Below the pieces are notes generated by a model, which saw only the letters and a program-made list of their open reading frames with translations, was not told where the DNA came from and did not search any database. This document shows positions 15,119 through 23,073 of a DNA stretch of 27,733 nucleotides, in pieces (the stretch's first letter is position 1; every line of letters starts with the position of its first letter). A program made the position numbers and the translations under genes. The stretch spans positions 1 to 27,733 of the forward strand of contig DASREM010000039.1 of assembly GCA_035652095.1 (NCBI GenBank), written 5' to 3'. This DNA comes from DASREM01 sp035652095. GTDB taxonomy: Bacteria; Acidobacteriota; Terriglobia; Terriglobales; Acidobacteriaceae.

Positions 15119-16336
15119 CTATACCGCCTTGATCATCTGCGCCAGCAGGGCGGTACGGCGGGGGAGTTCGTCGGTGAGAATGAACTCGTGGGTGGCGTGA
15201 GCGCCGTCGCCTACCCCGCCCATACCATCCAAGGTGGGAATACCGAGGCCGGCAGTGAAGTTGCCATCCGAGCCGCCCCCCACGGCGGCTTCGTCGAGTT
15301 TCCAGCCGAGTTGTCTGGCGATCGTGGCGGCCTGATCAAAGAGCGCGCTGACACCCTGATTGCGCTCCATCGGAGGGCGATTGACTCCACCTTTGATGGT
15401 GAGTTTGCACTTCTTGTTGAATGGCTTCAGGGCGCGCAACCTTTTTTCGATCGAGGACGCGTCCTTCATCGAAGTCACCCGAACATCCAGGATTGCCGAC
15501 GCGAAGTCGGGGATGACGTTGACGCGGGTTCCGCCCTTGATCAGGCCTACGTTGAGAGTGAGGCCACGCTTCTTGTCAATGAGCTTGGGAATTTCCAGGA
15601 CCTGGCGCGCGAGTTCAAGAATTGCACTCTCACCTTTTTCAAAATCGAGGCCGGAGTGAGCGGCGATACCGGAGACCTCGATCATGTATTCGCCTACCCC
15701 TTTGCGGGCGGTCTTGACGGCACCCTTCATTCCGAACGAGGGCTCGAGGACCAGCACGGCGGAAGAGTTGCGGGCCAGGCTTTCGGTGATGCGGCGCGAG
15801 GAATCGCTTCCCACTTCTTCGTCGGTGACCAGGAGGACCGTGACGGGGCGGGGCAGCGCATCGCTATGCCAGTCGCGCAGCGCGCCAATCGCGTGCAGCA
15901 TCATCGCGATGCCGGACTTCATGTCGAGAGCACCGGGGCCGGTAAGCCTGCCGTCGGCAGTTCTGCACGGCATCTTGGCCAGGGTTCCGAGGGGATAGAC
16001 GGTGTCGAAATGGCCGAGCAGCAGCACGGGCTTGCCTCCGCGACGTCCTGGAAAGTCAACCTGGAGATGGTTGCCGAAATCCTGCGCCTTATGAAATTTG
16101 GAGTGGCCGCCGAGTTTCTCGAAGCGACCGGCAAGCAGCGAGCCCAGGCGGTCCACGGCGCTCTTGTTGTCGCTGGGAGACTCGATCTCGACGAGCTGGC
16201 GCGTGGTTTCAAGAATGGCTTCGCGGCGCTCTTCGAAGTAGCGCAGGCGGTCCAAGAGCTCGGGTTTCACGGACGAGGCCTTCACCACCGAAGGAGCAGG
16301 CTTCGCCTTCTGCTTGGAAATCTTCTTCTTCTTCAT
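15119..16336 (-). CDS. M20-family metallo-carboxypeptidase (glutamate carboxypeptidase-like)
   Basis: This 405-residue di-zinc peptidase of the M20A/carboxypeptidase G2 type most likely releases C-terminal acidic residues. It shows VLLLGHFDTVYP (H109, D111), GPGALDMKSG (D138, bridging), LLVTDEEVGS (E173, catalytic base, and E174), and GGGSDGNF plus a final HATHEF ligand near the C-terminus. The dimerisation domain lies between, with KGVGEYMIEVSGIAAHSG. I start it at the ATG at 16336 (MKKKKISKQK); the frame extends upstream to 16450 but that would overlap fabZ. The Lys-rich N-terminus lacks an export signal, so it is probably cytoplasmic. It is divergent from fabZ, with overlapping -10 elements. 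Confidence 0.88.
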   Translation of the reverse strand: MKKKKISKQKAKPAPSVVKASSVKPELLDRLRYFEERREAILETTRQLVEIESPSDNKSAVDRLGSLLAGRFEKLGGHSKFHKAQDFGNHLQVDFPGRRGGKPVLLLGHFDTVYPLGTLAKMPCRTADGRLTGPGALDMKSGIAMMLHAIGALRDWHSDALPRPVTVLLVTDEEVGSDSSRRITESLARNSSAVLVLEPSFGMKGAVKTARKGVGEYMIEVSGIAAHSGLDFEKGESAILELARQVLEIPKLIDKKRGLTLNVGLIKGGTRVNVIPDFASAILDVRVTSMKDASSIEKRLRALKPFNKKCKLTIKGGVNRPPMERNQGVSALFDQAATIARQLGWKLDEAAVGGGSDGNFTAGLGIPTLDGMGGVGDGAHATHEFILTDELPRRTALLAQMIKAV

Positions 16337-16408
16337 AGATTGTGCGGACGGCAGGCGAATCCTCTGGATCGAGAACAGCCGGTGCAGGCCTTTCAGAGTC
16401 CCGTGTAC

Positions 16409-16416
16409 AGTATAAT
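16409..16416. promoter_or_regulatory. Overlapping divergent -10 elements between fabZ and the M20 peptidase
   Basis: AGTATAAT contains TATAAT (16411-16416, plus strand), 20 bases before the fabZ ATG. It also contains TATACT on the minus strand (16414-16409), giving a leader of about 66 bases for the peptidase. The two promoters would exclude each other. The -35 regions are weak. Confidence 0.45.
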
Positions 16417-16436
16417 CGTCGCGCATCAAAAACGGC

Positions 16437-16961
16437 ATGAGCGAAACCAATCAGATTGCGGCGGAGAGTCCGCCAGCGGAGAAGACGACGCTGGATATCC
16501 AGGACATTCTCAAGATTCTGCCGCATCGCTACCCGCTGCTGATGATCGACCGCGTGGTCGACTTGACGCGAAAGCAGCGGATAGTCGCCATCAAGAACGT
16601 CACTATCAACGAGCCTTTTTTTGTCGGCCACTTTCCCAACCTTCCGATCATGCCGGGGGTGCTGATCGTCGAGGCGATCGCACAGGCCGGCGGCGCGCTG
16701 CTGCTGACCGAGGTCGAGGACCGCGATCACAAGCTGATGGTGTTTACCGGGATTGAAAGGGCGCGGTTTCGCCGCCCGGTAGTGCCGGGAGACCAGCTGC
16801 GGATTGAAGTGGAAGTGAAGGCATGGAGAGTCCGTGCGGTGCGCATGGAGGGCATTGCCTACGTCGGAGACAAGAAAGTGGCGGAGGCAACTGTCACCTG
16901 CCAACTGGTAGACCGGTCGCGAGGAAGGCGATCGGGAGAAGAGTCCGAAGCCGGTTCGTAG
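16437..16961 (+). CDS. fabZ: 3-hydroxyacyl-[acyl-carrier-protein] dehydratase FabZ
   Basis: This 174-residue enzyme dehydrates 3-hydroxyacyl-ACP in fatty acid synthesis, the same precursor pool used by LpxA. The hot-dog fold motif ILKILPHRYPLLMIDRV (24-40) is followed by VGHFPNLPIMPGVLIVEAIAQ with catalytic His65 and Glu79. An N-terminal stretch of about 18 residues and a polar C-terminal tail make it slightly longer than the usual 145-155 residues. lpxA follows after 18 bases, the normal lipid A arrangement; lpxD is not in the window. A TATAAT box lies 20 bases upstream. Confidence 0.96.
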   Translation: MSETNQIAAESPPAEKTTLDIQDILKILPHRYPLLMIDRVVDLTRKQRIVAIKNVTINEPFFVGHFPNLPIMPGVLIVEAIAQAGGALLLTEVEDRDHKLMVFTGIERARFRRPVVPGDQLRIEVEVKAWRVRAVRMEGIAYVGDKKVAEATVTCQLVDRSRGRRSGEESEAGS

Positions 16962-16979
16962 TATTTTCTTGCGCGCTGA

Positions 16980-17756
16980 ATGAGCGTACATCCTACAGCC
17001 ATCATCGATGCCCGGGCGAAGATCCATCCCAGCTGCCAGGTTGGGCCTTATTGCGTGATTGGCGCCGAGGTAGAGTTGGGCGAGGGATGCCACCTGGTGT
17101 CTCACGTGGCCATCGAAGGCCCTACCAAAATCGGCCGCGATAACGGCTTCTTTCCTTTTTCGTCCATCGGGATGGCCCCGCAGGATTTGAGTTATCGAGG
17201 CGAGCCGACGCGACTTGAAATCGGCGATCACAATGAAATCCGGGAATTTGTGACCATCAGCCGCGGGACTGCAAAGGGCGGCGGACTGACCAGGATTGGC
17301 AGCCATGTGTTCATCATGGCTTACGTGCACATTGCGCATGATTGCGTGATTGGGGACCACGCGATGCTGGCGAACGCGGCGACTCTCGGCGGGCACGTAA
17401 CCGTGGAAGATTGGGCGGTGGTAGGAGCGCTATGCCCGGTGCATCAGTTCGTGAGGGTCGGGACCCACGCCTACGTGGGTGGTGGGACCACGATTACGCG
17501 TGACGTGCTGCCATTTTCGAAGACGGCCGCGGCCCGCGACACGCATGCCTACGGTCTCAATGCGCTGGGCCTGGAGCGGCGCGGGTTTTCCAAGGAACGG
17601 ATTCGGAAGATCCATCATGCCTACAAGGTGCTGCTGGCTTCAAAGCTGAATACCTCGCAGGCCCTGGAGAAGCTCAAGGCCGAGCCGGATTGCGGTGAAG
17701 ATGTGGAGTTGCTGATCCGGTTTATTGAGGGTTCCGAGCGCGGGGTGATTAAGTAG
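16980..17756 (+). CDS. lpxA: Acyl-ACP--UDP-N-acetylglucosamine O-acyltransferase LpxA
   Basis: This 258-residue enzyme performs the first step of lipid A synthesis: transfer of a 3-hydroxyacyl chain to UDP-GlcNAc. The N-terminal two thirds is a left-handed beta-helix built of hexapeptide repeats (IIDARAKIHPSCQVGPYCVI onward). The catalytic His is H120 in VHIAHDCVIGDH. The helical C-terminal domain shows NALGLERRGFSKERIRKIHHAY. It starts 18 bases after fabZ with no strong Shine-Dalgarno and is probably translated from the same message. Confidence 0.97.
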   Translation: MSVHPTAIIDARAKIHPSCQVGPYCVIGAEVELGEGCHLVSHVAIEGPTKIGRDNGFFPFSSIGMAPQDLSYRGEPTRLEIGDHNEIREFVTISRGTAKGGGLTRIGSHVFIMAYVHIAHDCVIGDHAMLANAATLGGHVTVEDWAVVGALCPVHQFVRVGTHAYVGGGTTITRDVLPFSKTAAARDTHAYGLNALGLERRGFSKERIRKIHHAYKVLLASKLNTSQALEKLKAEPDCGEDVELLIRFIEGSERGVIK

Positions 17757-17921
17757 GGAGCGAAGAGGCTGCTTACTCCTGCGTCTTTCCAAGAACCTGC
17801 CTGAACCGCATTCAGCAATCCTGTTTGCTTCCTGGGAAGATTGCATGTTGCGACACGTCTGGGTAGGACTTCGCGGCTTCCATGCGATCTCGAGTGCCAC
17901 GGCGGCGCCTTGCGACGCGGA

Positions 17922-17930
17922 TGCTAGACT
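17922..17930 (+). promoter_or_regulatory. Extended -10 promoter for lpxI, predicting a leaderless message
   Basis: ATGCTAGACT contains TGC plus TAGACT (17925-17930). Only 6 bases (GTCGCC) separate it from the GTG start, so transcription should begin at the start codon. Confidence 0.4.
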
Positions 17931-17936
17931 GTCGCC

Positions 17937-18779
17937 GTGGCGGACGCCAGGGAAAAATTAGGGTTGATTGCGGGAAATGGGAAATTCCCGCTGCTGGTGC
18001 TGGACGCGGCCCGGGCGCAGGGGCTTGAGGTGGTTGTCGCCGCTATTAAGGAAGAAGCGTCACCGGAAGTCGAGTCGCGCGGTGCGCCGGTGCACTGGCT
18101 CTCGCTCGGTGAGTTGTCGAAGCTGATCGAGACTTTCAAGCGTGAAGGCGTGCACCGCGCAGTGATGGCAGGGCAGGTCAAGCACAAGCAGATTTTTTCG
18201 AGTATTCGTCCCGATTGGCGGTTGGCAAAGCTGTTGCTCTCCTTGCGAACGCGAAATACCGATGCTCTGCTGGGAGCGGTAGCGAAGGTGCTGGGGGATG
18301 AAGGGATTTCATTGGAGAATTCCACGGCGTTGCTCGAGCCTCTGCTGGCCAAGCCCGGTGTGCTGACCAGGAGAGCGCCGACCGAGCAGGAGTCGAAAAA
18401 CGTTGAGTACGGGAGAATGGTGGCCCGAAATCTGGGAAACTACGATATCGGTCAGACCGTGGTGGTCGCGGAAGCGGCGTGTGTCGCGGTAGAAGCGATG
18501 GAGGGAACAGACGCCACCATCGAACGGGCAGGGCAGATCATGGGATCTCTCGACGATCACGCTTCTACCCTGAGCCGTTCGCTGACGGTGGTGAAGACCG
18601 CAAAGCCGAACCAGGATATGCGTTTCGATGTTCCGGTGATTGGCTTGAAAACGATCGACGTCATGCGCGTAGCCGGCGCAACCTGCCTCGCCGTGGACGC
18701 CGGCGGATGTTTGTTTTTGGACGGGAGCGAAATCGTCGCGGCGGCAGATGCGGCGGGCATTAGCGTGGTGGCGGGTTGA
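17937..18779 (+). CDS. lpxI: UDP-2,3-diacylglucosamine pyrophosphatase LpxI (DUF1009)
   Basis: This 280-residue protein hydrolyses UDP-2,3-diacylglucosamine to lipid X and UMP; it is the alternative to LpxH in many non-enteric Gram-negatives. It shows LGLIAGNGKFPLLV (residues 8-21), AVMAGQVKHKQIF in the first half, and EGTDATIERAG and VVKTAKPNQDMRFDVPVIG in the second, typical of the family's two domains. The start is a GTG at 17937 with no Shine-Dalgarno; a -10 element directly upstream supports a leaderless start. It follows lpxA after 180 bases. lpxB is not seen. Confidence 0.93.
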   Translation: MADAREKLGLIAGNGKFPLLVLDAARAQGLEVVVAAIKEEASPEVESRGAPVHWLSLGELSKLIETFKREGVHRAVMAGQVKHKQIFSSIRPDWRLAKLLLSLRTRNTDALLGAVAKVLGDEGISLENSTALLEPLLAKPGVLTRRAPTEQESKNVEYGRMVARNLGNYDIGQTVVVAEAACVAVEAMEGTDATIERAGQIMGSLDDHASTLSRSLTVVKTAKPNQDMRFDVPVIGLKTIDVMRVAGATCLAVDAGGCLFLDGSEIVAAADAAGISVVAG

Positions 18780-18855
18780 GTAATCCTGAAGAGGCCGCTT
18801 GCTGAGGGCCGCGCCGACATTCAGAGAATGGCGAAATACAAGACGTGAGGATCGC

Positions 18856-19317
18856 ATGGCGGAAACTGCGCGGTTAGCCGATCAGATCCGGCGGGCCTTT
18901 GAAGGCGAGGCTTGGCACGGGGATTCGTTGCTGGAATTGCTGAGGGACGTTGATGCCGCAAAAGCGGCGGCAAAGCCAATCCCAGGTGCGCATAGCATTT
19001 GGGAACTGGTGCTGCATGTTGCCGCCTGGGATGGGGCGGTGCTGCGACGGACAGCCGGGCAGGCGGTCACCTTGTCGGACGAGGAGAATTTTCCTGCAGT
19101 CAAGGACAGCAGCGAAGCGGCCTGGCGCAAGACGGTGGAGTTGGCGCACCAGATTCATCGCGACCTGGTCAAAGCCGTGGCCGCGTTTCCCGATTCGCGT
19201 CTGGAAGAGCAGGTTCCGGGAAAGACTCAGAGCTATTACAACTATTTCTATATGTTCGCGGGCATCGCGCAGCATGAGATTTATCATGCGGGACAGATTG
19301 CGATGCTGAAGAAATAG
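18856..19317 (+). CDS. DinB/YfiT-like four-helix metalloprotein
   Basis: This 153-residue protein of the DinB superfamily contains thiol-S-transferases and stress-induced proteins. The three metal ligands are H54 (WELVLHVAAWDG), H140 and H144 (AQHEIYHAGQIAML). I place the start at the ATG at 18856, behind GAGG at 5 bases; the frame continues about 19 codons upstream without a family match. Its position inside the lipid A cluster gives no clear functional link. The reaction is unknown. Confidence 0.85.
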   Translation: MAETARLADQIRRAFEGEAWHGDSLLELLRDVDAAKAAAKPIPGAHSIWELVLHVAAWDGAVLRRTAGQAVTLSDEENFPAVKDSSEAAWRKTVELAHQIHRDLVKAVAAFPDSRLEEQVPGKTQSYYNYFYMFAGIAQHEIYHAGQIAMLKK

Positions 19318-19450
19318 CTCTTTTGTACGCAGAACTTCTTCGTACTGAGGTCATCATGAAGGGGACGAAGCTCCACTCAGGGGTCCTGCGTGCACAACTA
19401 CGAACCTATGCAGCCGGAAGTCAAAGCTCGTCATTGCATTACTTATTTCC

Positions 19451-20452
19451 TTGAAATCTGAAATTATTCAGGTGGCGGTGATCGGGGCAGGGGCGTTTGG
19501 GAAGAACCACGCGCGCGTGTACCACAAACTCGCGAACGCGGGAGAAGCGGTCAAACTCGCGGCAGTGGTGGATTCCGATGTTGCTCGGGCTGATGCTCTT
19601 GCGCGTGAGTACGGGGCGCGGGCGTTCGGATCGATCGAGCAGATGATTCAGGTGCGGGGAGATCTTCGCGCCGCCTCAGTGGCGGTTCCGACCGTGGCCC
19701 ACCTTCAGGTTGCGCGCATCCTGATGCAGGCTGGCATTGAGGTTCTCATCGAGAAGCCCCTGGCGGCTTCGCTGGCGGAAGCCGATGAGTTGATCACGCT
19801 AGCGCGGCAACAGGGGCGGGTAGCGCAGGCGGGTCACCTGGAGCGCTTCAATCCGGCGGTCCGCGCGACCTTGCCCCTGGTGACTCAGCCCATGTTCTTC
19901 GAGGTGCATCGCCTCAGTGTTTTCACGCCGAGATCGCTGGATGTTGATGTGGTCCTGGATTTGATGATCCACGATCTGGATATCGTGTTGTCATTCGTGA
20001 ATTCCGAGGTGAAAGAAATCCGGGCCGTGGGATTGCCTATCTTGTCGGGCCGAGTGGACATCGCGAATGTACGAATGGAATTTCAGAACGGCTGCGTGGC
20101 AAACTTCACCGCAAGCCGGGTTTCGACCGAGCGGGTCAGGAAGCTAAGGTTCTTCCAGCCCCAACAATATATTTCCGTGGACTACGGGCGGCAGGATGTG
20201 ATCGCCTTTGCCGTCGGAGACGAAGCGGGCACGCCCTCGGTAAATCCGCAAATCAAGATGACGAGACCCGCGGTGATCTCGCAGGAACCCCTCGAGGCAG
20301 AACTCAAGTCGTTCCTGGACGCGGTTCGATCGCGACAGACCCCCGAGGTCAGCCTGCAGGACGGACGACGGGCGCTGGCAGTGGCACTGCAGATTACGGA
20401 AGCGATCCGGGAACACAGCCACAAAGCGAAGTTGTCGGAATTGAAAGGATAA
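19451..20452 (+). CDS. Gfo/Idh/MocA-family oxidoreductase of the lipid A cluster
   Basis: This 333-residue NAD(P)-dependent sugar oxidoreductase has a Rossmann site, VIGAGAFGKNHARVY (10-24), then IEKPLAASLAEAD with the family Lys. GHLERFNPA and LDLMIHDLDIVLSF carry substrate-side residues. It begins with a TTG at 19451 and has no good ribosome site. Proteins of this family lie next to lpxA/lpxB in several phyla; the characterised relative GnnA oxidises UDP-GlcNAc on the way to a diamino lipid A sugar. No GnnB-type aminotransferase is visible here, so a GnnA role is only a possibility. Confidence 0.87.
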   Translation: MKSEIIQVAVIGAGAFGKNHARVYHKLANAGEAVKLAAVVDSDVARADALAREYGARAFGSIEQMIQVRGDLRAASVAVPTVAHLQVARILMQAGIEVLIEKPLAASLAEADELITLARQQGRVAQAGHLERFNPAVRATLPLVTQPMFFEVHRLSVFTPRSLDVDVVLDLMIHDLDIVLSFVNSEVKEIRAVGLPILSGRVDIANVRMEFQNGCVANFTASRVSTERVRKLRFFQPQQYISVDYGRQDVIAFAVGDEAGTPSVNPQIKMTRPAVISQEPLEAELKSFLDAVRSRQTPEVSLQDGRRALAVALQITEAIREHSHKAKLSELKG

Positions 20453-20750
20453 TCAATCCCGCAGGCTGCGCGGCTGAGATGTTGTGCTTCCACCGCTAAA
20501 AATTGGCGACCCGGTCTGTCGGTTTTTGCCGAGAATCTGACCTGTAAAGATTTGTAATCAGCAAGTTGGCATATTTACCACTCGCATCCAATGACAGGTG
20601 TCAATGTGCCCTTGGTAATTCCCTGTTTGGCTCCAAAGGTGCGACAATAGAGGTAATCGACCCAGGAAACCAGCATCCGCAAGTTCGTCCTGGAAGGATA
20701 CGGAGCGGGCGTATATGGGCCTGCCGTCGTGTCCGACTCAGTAGCGTTTG
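20453..20750. other. Gene-free stretch upstream of the TonB-family gene
   Basis: No gene is supported. It contains a small inverted repeat, TGACA-GG-TGTCA (20592-20603), about 150 bases before the TonB-family start, a possible operator, and an AT-richer segment around 20550-20580. No clear terminator is seen. Confidence 0.4.
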
Positions 20751-21884
20751 ATGTCAACGACCCAAATTCCGCCGGGAAGATCGGTGCCCCCGCCTCCTGC
20801 CACGCGCCCGGAAGCCAGCGAGCTGTACGACGCGGCGCGGTGGGAAACTGCCTACCGCGAGATGCATGACGTTCCGGCGCTGTTGATTCAGCTGCAGGAT
20901 GACCTGGCGCGGGCGCGCAAGCGCGAGGCGTTTTGGATCTCGGTGATCGTGCACCTGGCGATGGTGATTGTCATCGTGAATTCCGACCGCCTGCTGCGAT
21001 TATTTCCGCGGCGATCGGTGATCATGGTGAGTCCGAGCGATCAGATCAGGCAGAAGGACTTGACGTATCTCGAACTGCCTCCGGACGAGCAGAAGCTGAC
21101 CAGGAAGCCCGATACCAATGTGATCTCCGACAAGAACCGGATTGCGACTTCCAAGAGTCCGCATGTAGACCCGAAGGAGCTGAAGAAAATTCTGGACAGC
21201 GCGCGGGCGGGAAGGCCAGGCCAAGGTGGACAGCCGGCGCCGCCTCCGCAGCCGCAGCAGCAAGCGCAGAATGCTCCTCCACAGCCGCCGCAGGAACAAC
21301 CGGAACAAGCTCCGCCGGCGCCTCCGCCCCCGACGAATACCAATCAGATGGCCAAGCTGACGACGCCTCCGATTACGCCGCCAAAGCCCAGCTTCAATAC
21401 CGCTCCCATGTCGGCGGGATCGGCCATTGAGCAGGCGGCGCGGGCCGCGCTGGCGAATCGCGGCGCAGGATATGGCAGCGAGGGCGAAGGCGGCGATTAT
21501 GGGCTAGGGCAAGGGCGGCAAGCTACCAAGGCAGTCGGAGAGTTGGATGTTCTCAGCGACACCATGGGCGTGGACTTCGGTCCCTACCTGTCGCGTGTGC
21601 TTCAGAATGTGCGGCAGAACTGGTACAACCTGATTCCCGAGGTGGCTCGCGCCCCGATCATGAAGAAGGGCAAAGTCTCGATCGAGTTCGCCATCATGAA
21701 AGACGGATCGGTGCAGGGGTTGCGTTATGTCGGCAGCTCGGGCGATGTGGCGCTCGACCGCGCGGCTTATGGTGGGATTACGGCGTCGAATCCGTTTCCG
21801 CCGCTTCCGGGAGAGTTCAAAGGCCAGTACCTGGCGTTACGCTTCCACTTCTTCTACAACCCGGACCGGACGGACCTGCAGTAG
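20751..21884 (+). CDS. TonB-family protein
   Basis: This 377-residue protein starts at the ATG at 20751; a TTG three bases before it is less likely. It has a 60-residue cytoplasmic N-terminus, one transmembrane helix (61-77, FWISVIVHLAMVIVIVN) and a periplasmic Pro/Gln-rich spacer (about 165-230). The C-terminal domain (about 275-377) shows YLSRVLQNVRQNWYN, GKVSIEFAIMKDGSV and the ALDRAAYGGITASNPFPPLP pattern of TonB carboxy-terminal domains. TonB couples the proton gradient to outer-membrane receptors through ExbB/ExbD, which are not adjacent. The N-terminal domain is longer than in classical TonB. Confidence 0.88.
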   Translation: MSTTQIPPGRSVPPPPATRPEASELYDAARWETAYREMHDVPALLIQLQDDLARARKREAFWISVIVHLAMVIVIVNSDRLLRLFPRRSVIMVSPSDQIRQKDLTYLELPPDEQKLTRKPDTNVISDKNRIATSKSPHVDPKELKKILDSARAGRPGQGGQPAPPPQPQQQAQNAPPQPPQEQPEQAPPAPPPPTNTNQMAKLTTPPITPPKPSFNTAPMSAGSAIEQAARAALANRGAGYGSEGEGGDYGLGQGRQATKAVGELDVLSDTMGVDFGPYLSRVLQNVRQNWYNLIPEVARAPIMKKGKVSIEFAIMKDGSVQGLRYVGSSGDVALDRAAYGGITASNPFPPLPGEFKGQYLALRFHFFYNPDRTDLQ

Positions 21885-21920
21885 CTCCCTCAGAAATTTC
21901 CATCCTCACCCAGAGTACGA

Positions 21921-22979
21921 TCAGAGCAATTTTGTGCCGTTCGGATAGACCAGAATCTTGCTGGCTTCCCCGGTCTTCAGGCGTTCCATTCCTTGTGAAA
22001 AATCCTTCATCGCGATGCGGTCCGTGATCACCGGGTGAAGATCAAGTTTGCCTGCCTTCAGCAGCGCCGTCATCTGGTACCAGGTCTGGTACATGCGCCG
22101 GCCGTTGATGCCCTGGATGGTGATGCCTTTGAAAATGATGTCTTCGGAGAAGTTCAGGGAGATGGGCTTGGAGGTGAGGCCGAGGAGGGAAATGCGTCCG
22201 CCGCGTCGCACGACATCGAATGCTGTTCGAATCGCGTCCGGATGTCCCGCCATCTCCAGCACGACATCCACGCCGACGCCGCCCGTTTGCTCCATGATGA
22301 TGGAGTGGACCTTATCTTTGGAGGGATCGAGAGTGAAGTCGGCCTTCATTTCCTTGGCGAGCTTCCGACGATGCTCGTTGACCTCGATCGCAAACACGGT
22401 GGTGGCGCCCACGGCCCGTGCTACCGCGATTGAAAACAACCCGATGGGGCCACACCCGGTCACCGCGACGGTCTTGGCCGCAATTTCCCCGGCAAGCACA
22501 GTGTGAACGGCGTTTCCCAGCGGGTCGAGGATGGACGCGTATTCGAGTGGAATCGCGGGGTCGAGTTTCCAGATATTGGATTCGGGGATCACGACATATT
22601 CAGCAAAAGCCCCGTCGGCGTCTACGCCGATGATCTTCACGTTCTGGCAGATATGGGCTTCGCCAGTGCGGCACTGGAAACACTTTCCGCACGCTACATG
22701 CATTTCAGCGGAAACGAAATCCCCCTCCTTCACGCTGGTGACCTCGTCTCCGAACGCGACCACTTCGCCGCAGAATTCGTGGCCGGGAATGAGCGGAGGA
22801 TGGATGCGGTTCTGGGCCCAACGATCCCATTCGTAGATATGCAGGTCCGTACCGCAGATGGACGCGACTTTGACCTTGACGAGAACATCGGTGCGCCCGA
22901 CTGCGGGGATCTTGACCTCGCGGATTTCTGTTCCTGGCGCAGCGCTGGGTTTCATGACAGCCATCATCGTGTTGGGCAT
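21921..22979 (-). CDS. tdh: L-threonine 3-dehydrogenase
   Basis: This 352-residue NAD-dependent zinc dehydrogenase oxidises threonine to 2-amino-3-ketobutyrate. The catalytic zinc site has C42 (SICGTDLHIYEWDRWAQ), H67 and E68 (PGHEFCGEVV). The structural zinc is C97, C100, C103 and C111. The NAD site is VTGCGPIGLFSI (173-184). The segment INGRRMYQTWYQMTALL closely matches threonine dehydrogenases rather than general alcohol dehydrogenases. The ATG at 22979 has AAGGA 6 bases upstream. The usual partner kbl, which converts the product to glycine, is not adjacent. An extended -10 lies about 34-42 bases upstream. Confidence 0.92.
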   Translation of the reverse strand: MPNTMMAVMKPSAAPGTEIREVKIPAVGRTDVLVKVKVASICGTDLHIYEWDRWAQNRIHPPLIPGHEFCGEVVAFGDEVTSVKEGDFVSAEMHVACGKCFQCRTGEAHICQNVKIIGVDADGAFAEYVVIPESNIWKLDPAIPLEYASILDPLGNAVHTVLAGEIAAKTVAVTGCGPIGLFSIAVARAVGATTVFAIEVNEHRRKLAKEMKADFTLDPSKDKVHSIIMEQTGGVGVDVVLEMAGHPDAIRTAFDVVRRGGRISLLGLTSKPISLNFSEDIIFKGITIQGINGRRMYQTWYQMTALLKAGKLDLHPVITDRIAMKDFSQGMERLKTGEASKILVYPNGTKLL

Positions 22980-23012
22980 AGAAGTCCTTAACGGGAGCGG
23001 CGCAAACCAATG

Positions 23013-23021
23013 ATTTTAGCA
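23013..23021 (-). promoter_or_regulatory. Extended -10 promoter for tdh
   Basis: The minus strand reads TGCTAAAAT, identical to the rpoD element. It lies within a 6-bp inverted repeat (CCAATG/CATTGG, 23007-23025). The predicted start is near 23006, leaving a leader of about 27 bases. Confidence 0.42.
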
Positions 23022-23073
23022 TTGGCTCATCAAGCGCTCTGGATTCAATTCGATAACCAGGGCTGAGAGACAA

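Noticed and set aside
15188..16756. 522-codon frame opposite the M20 peptidase
   Set aside because: It spans two real genes in opposite directions and has no domain; a coding shadow.
20575..20757. 60-codon minus-strand frame in the gap before the TonB-family gene
   Set aside because: No ribosome site and no recognisable product; it would overlap the TonB-family start and its promoter.
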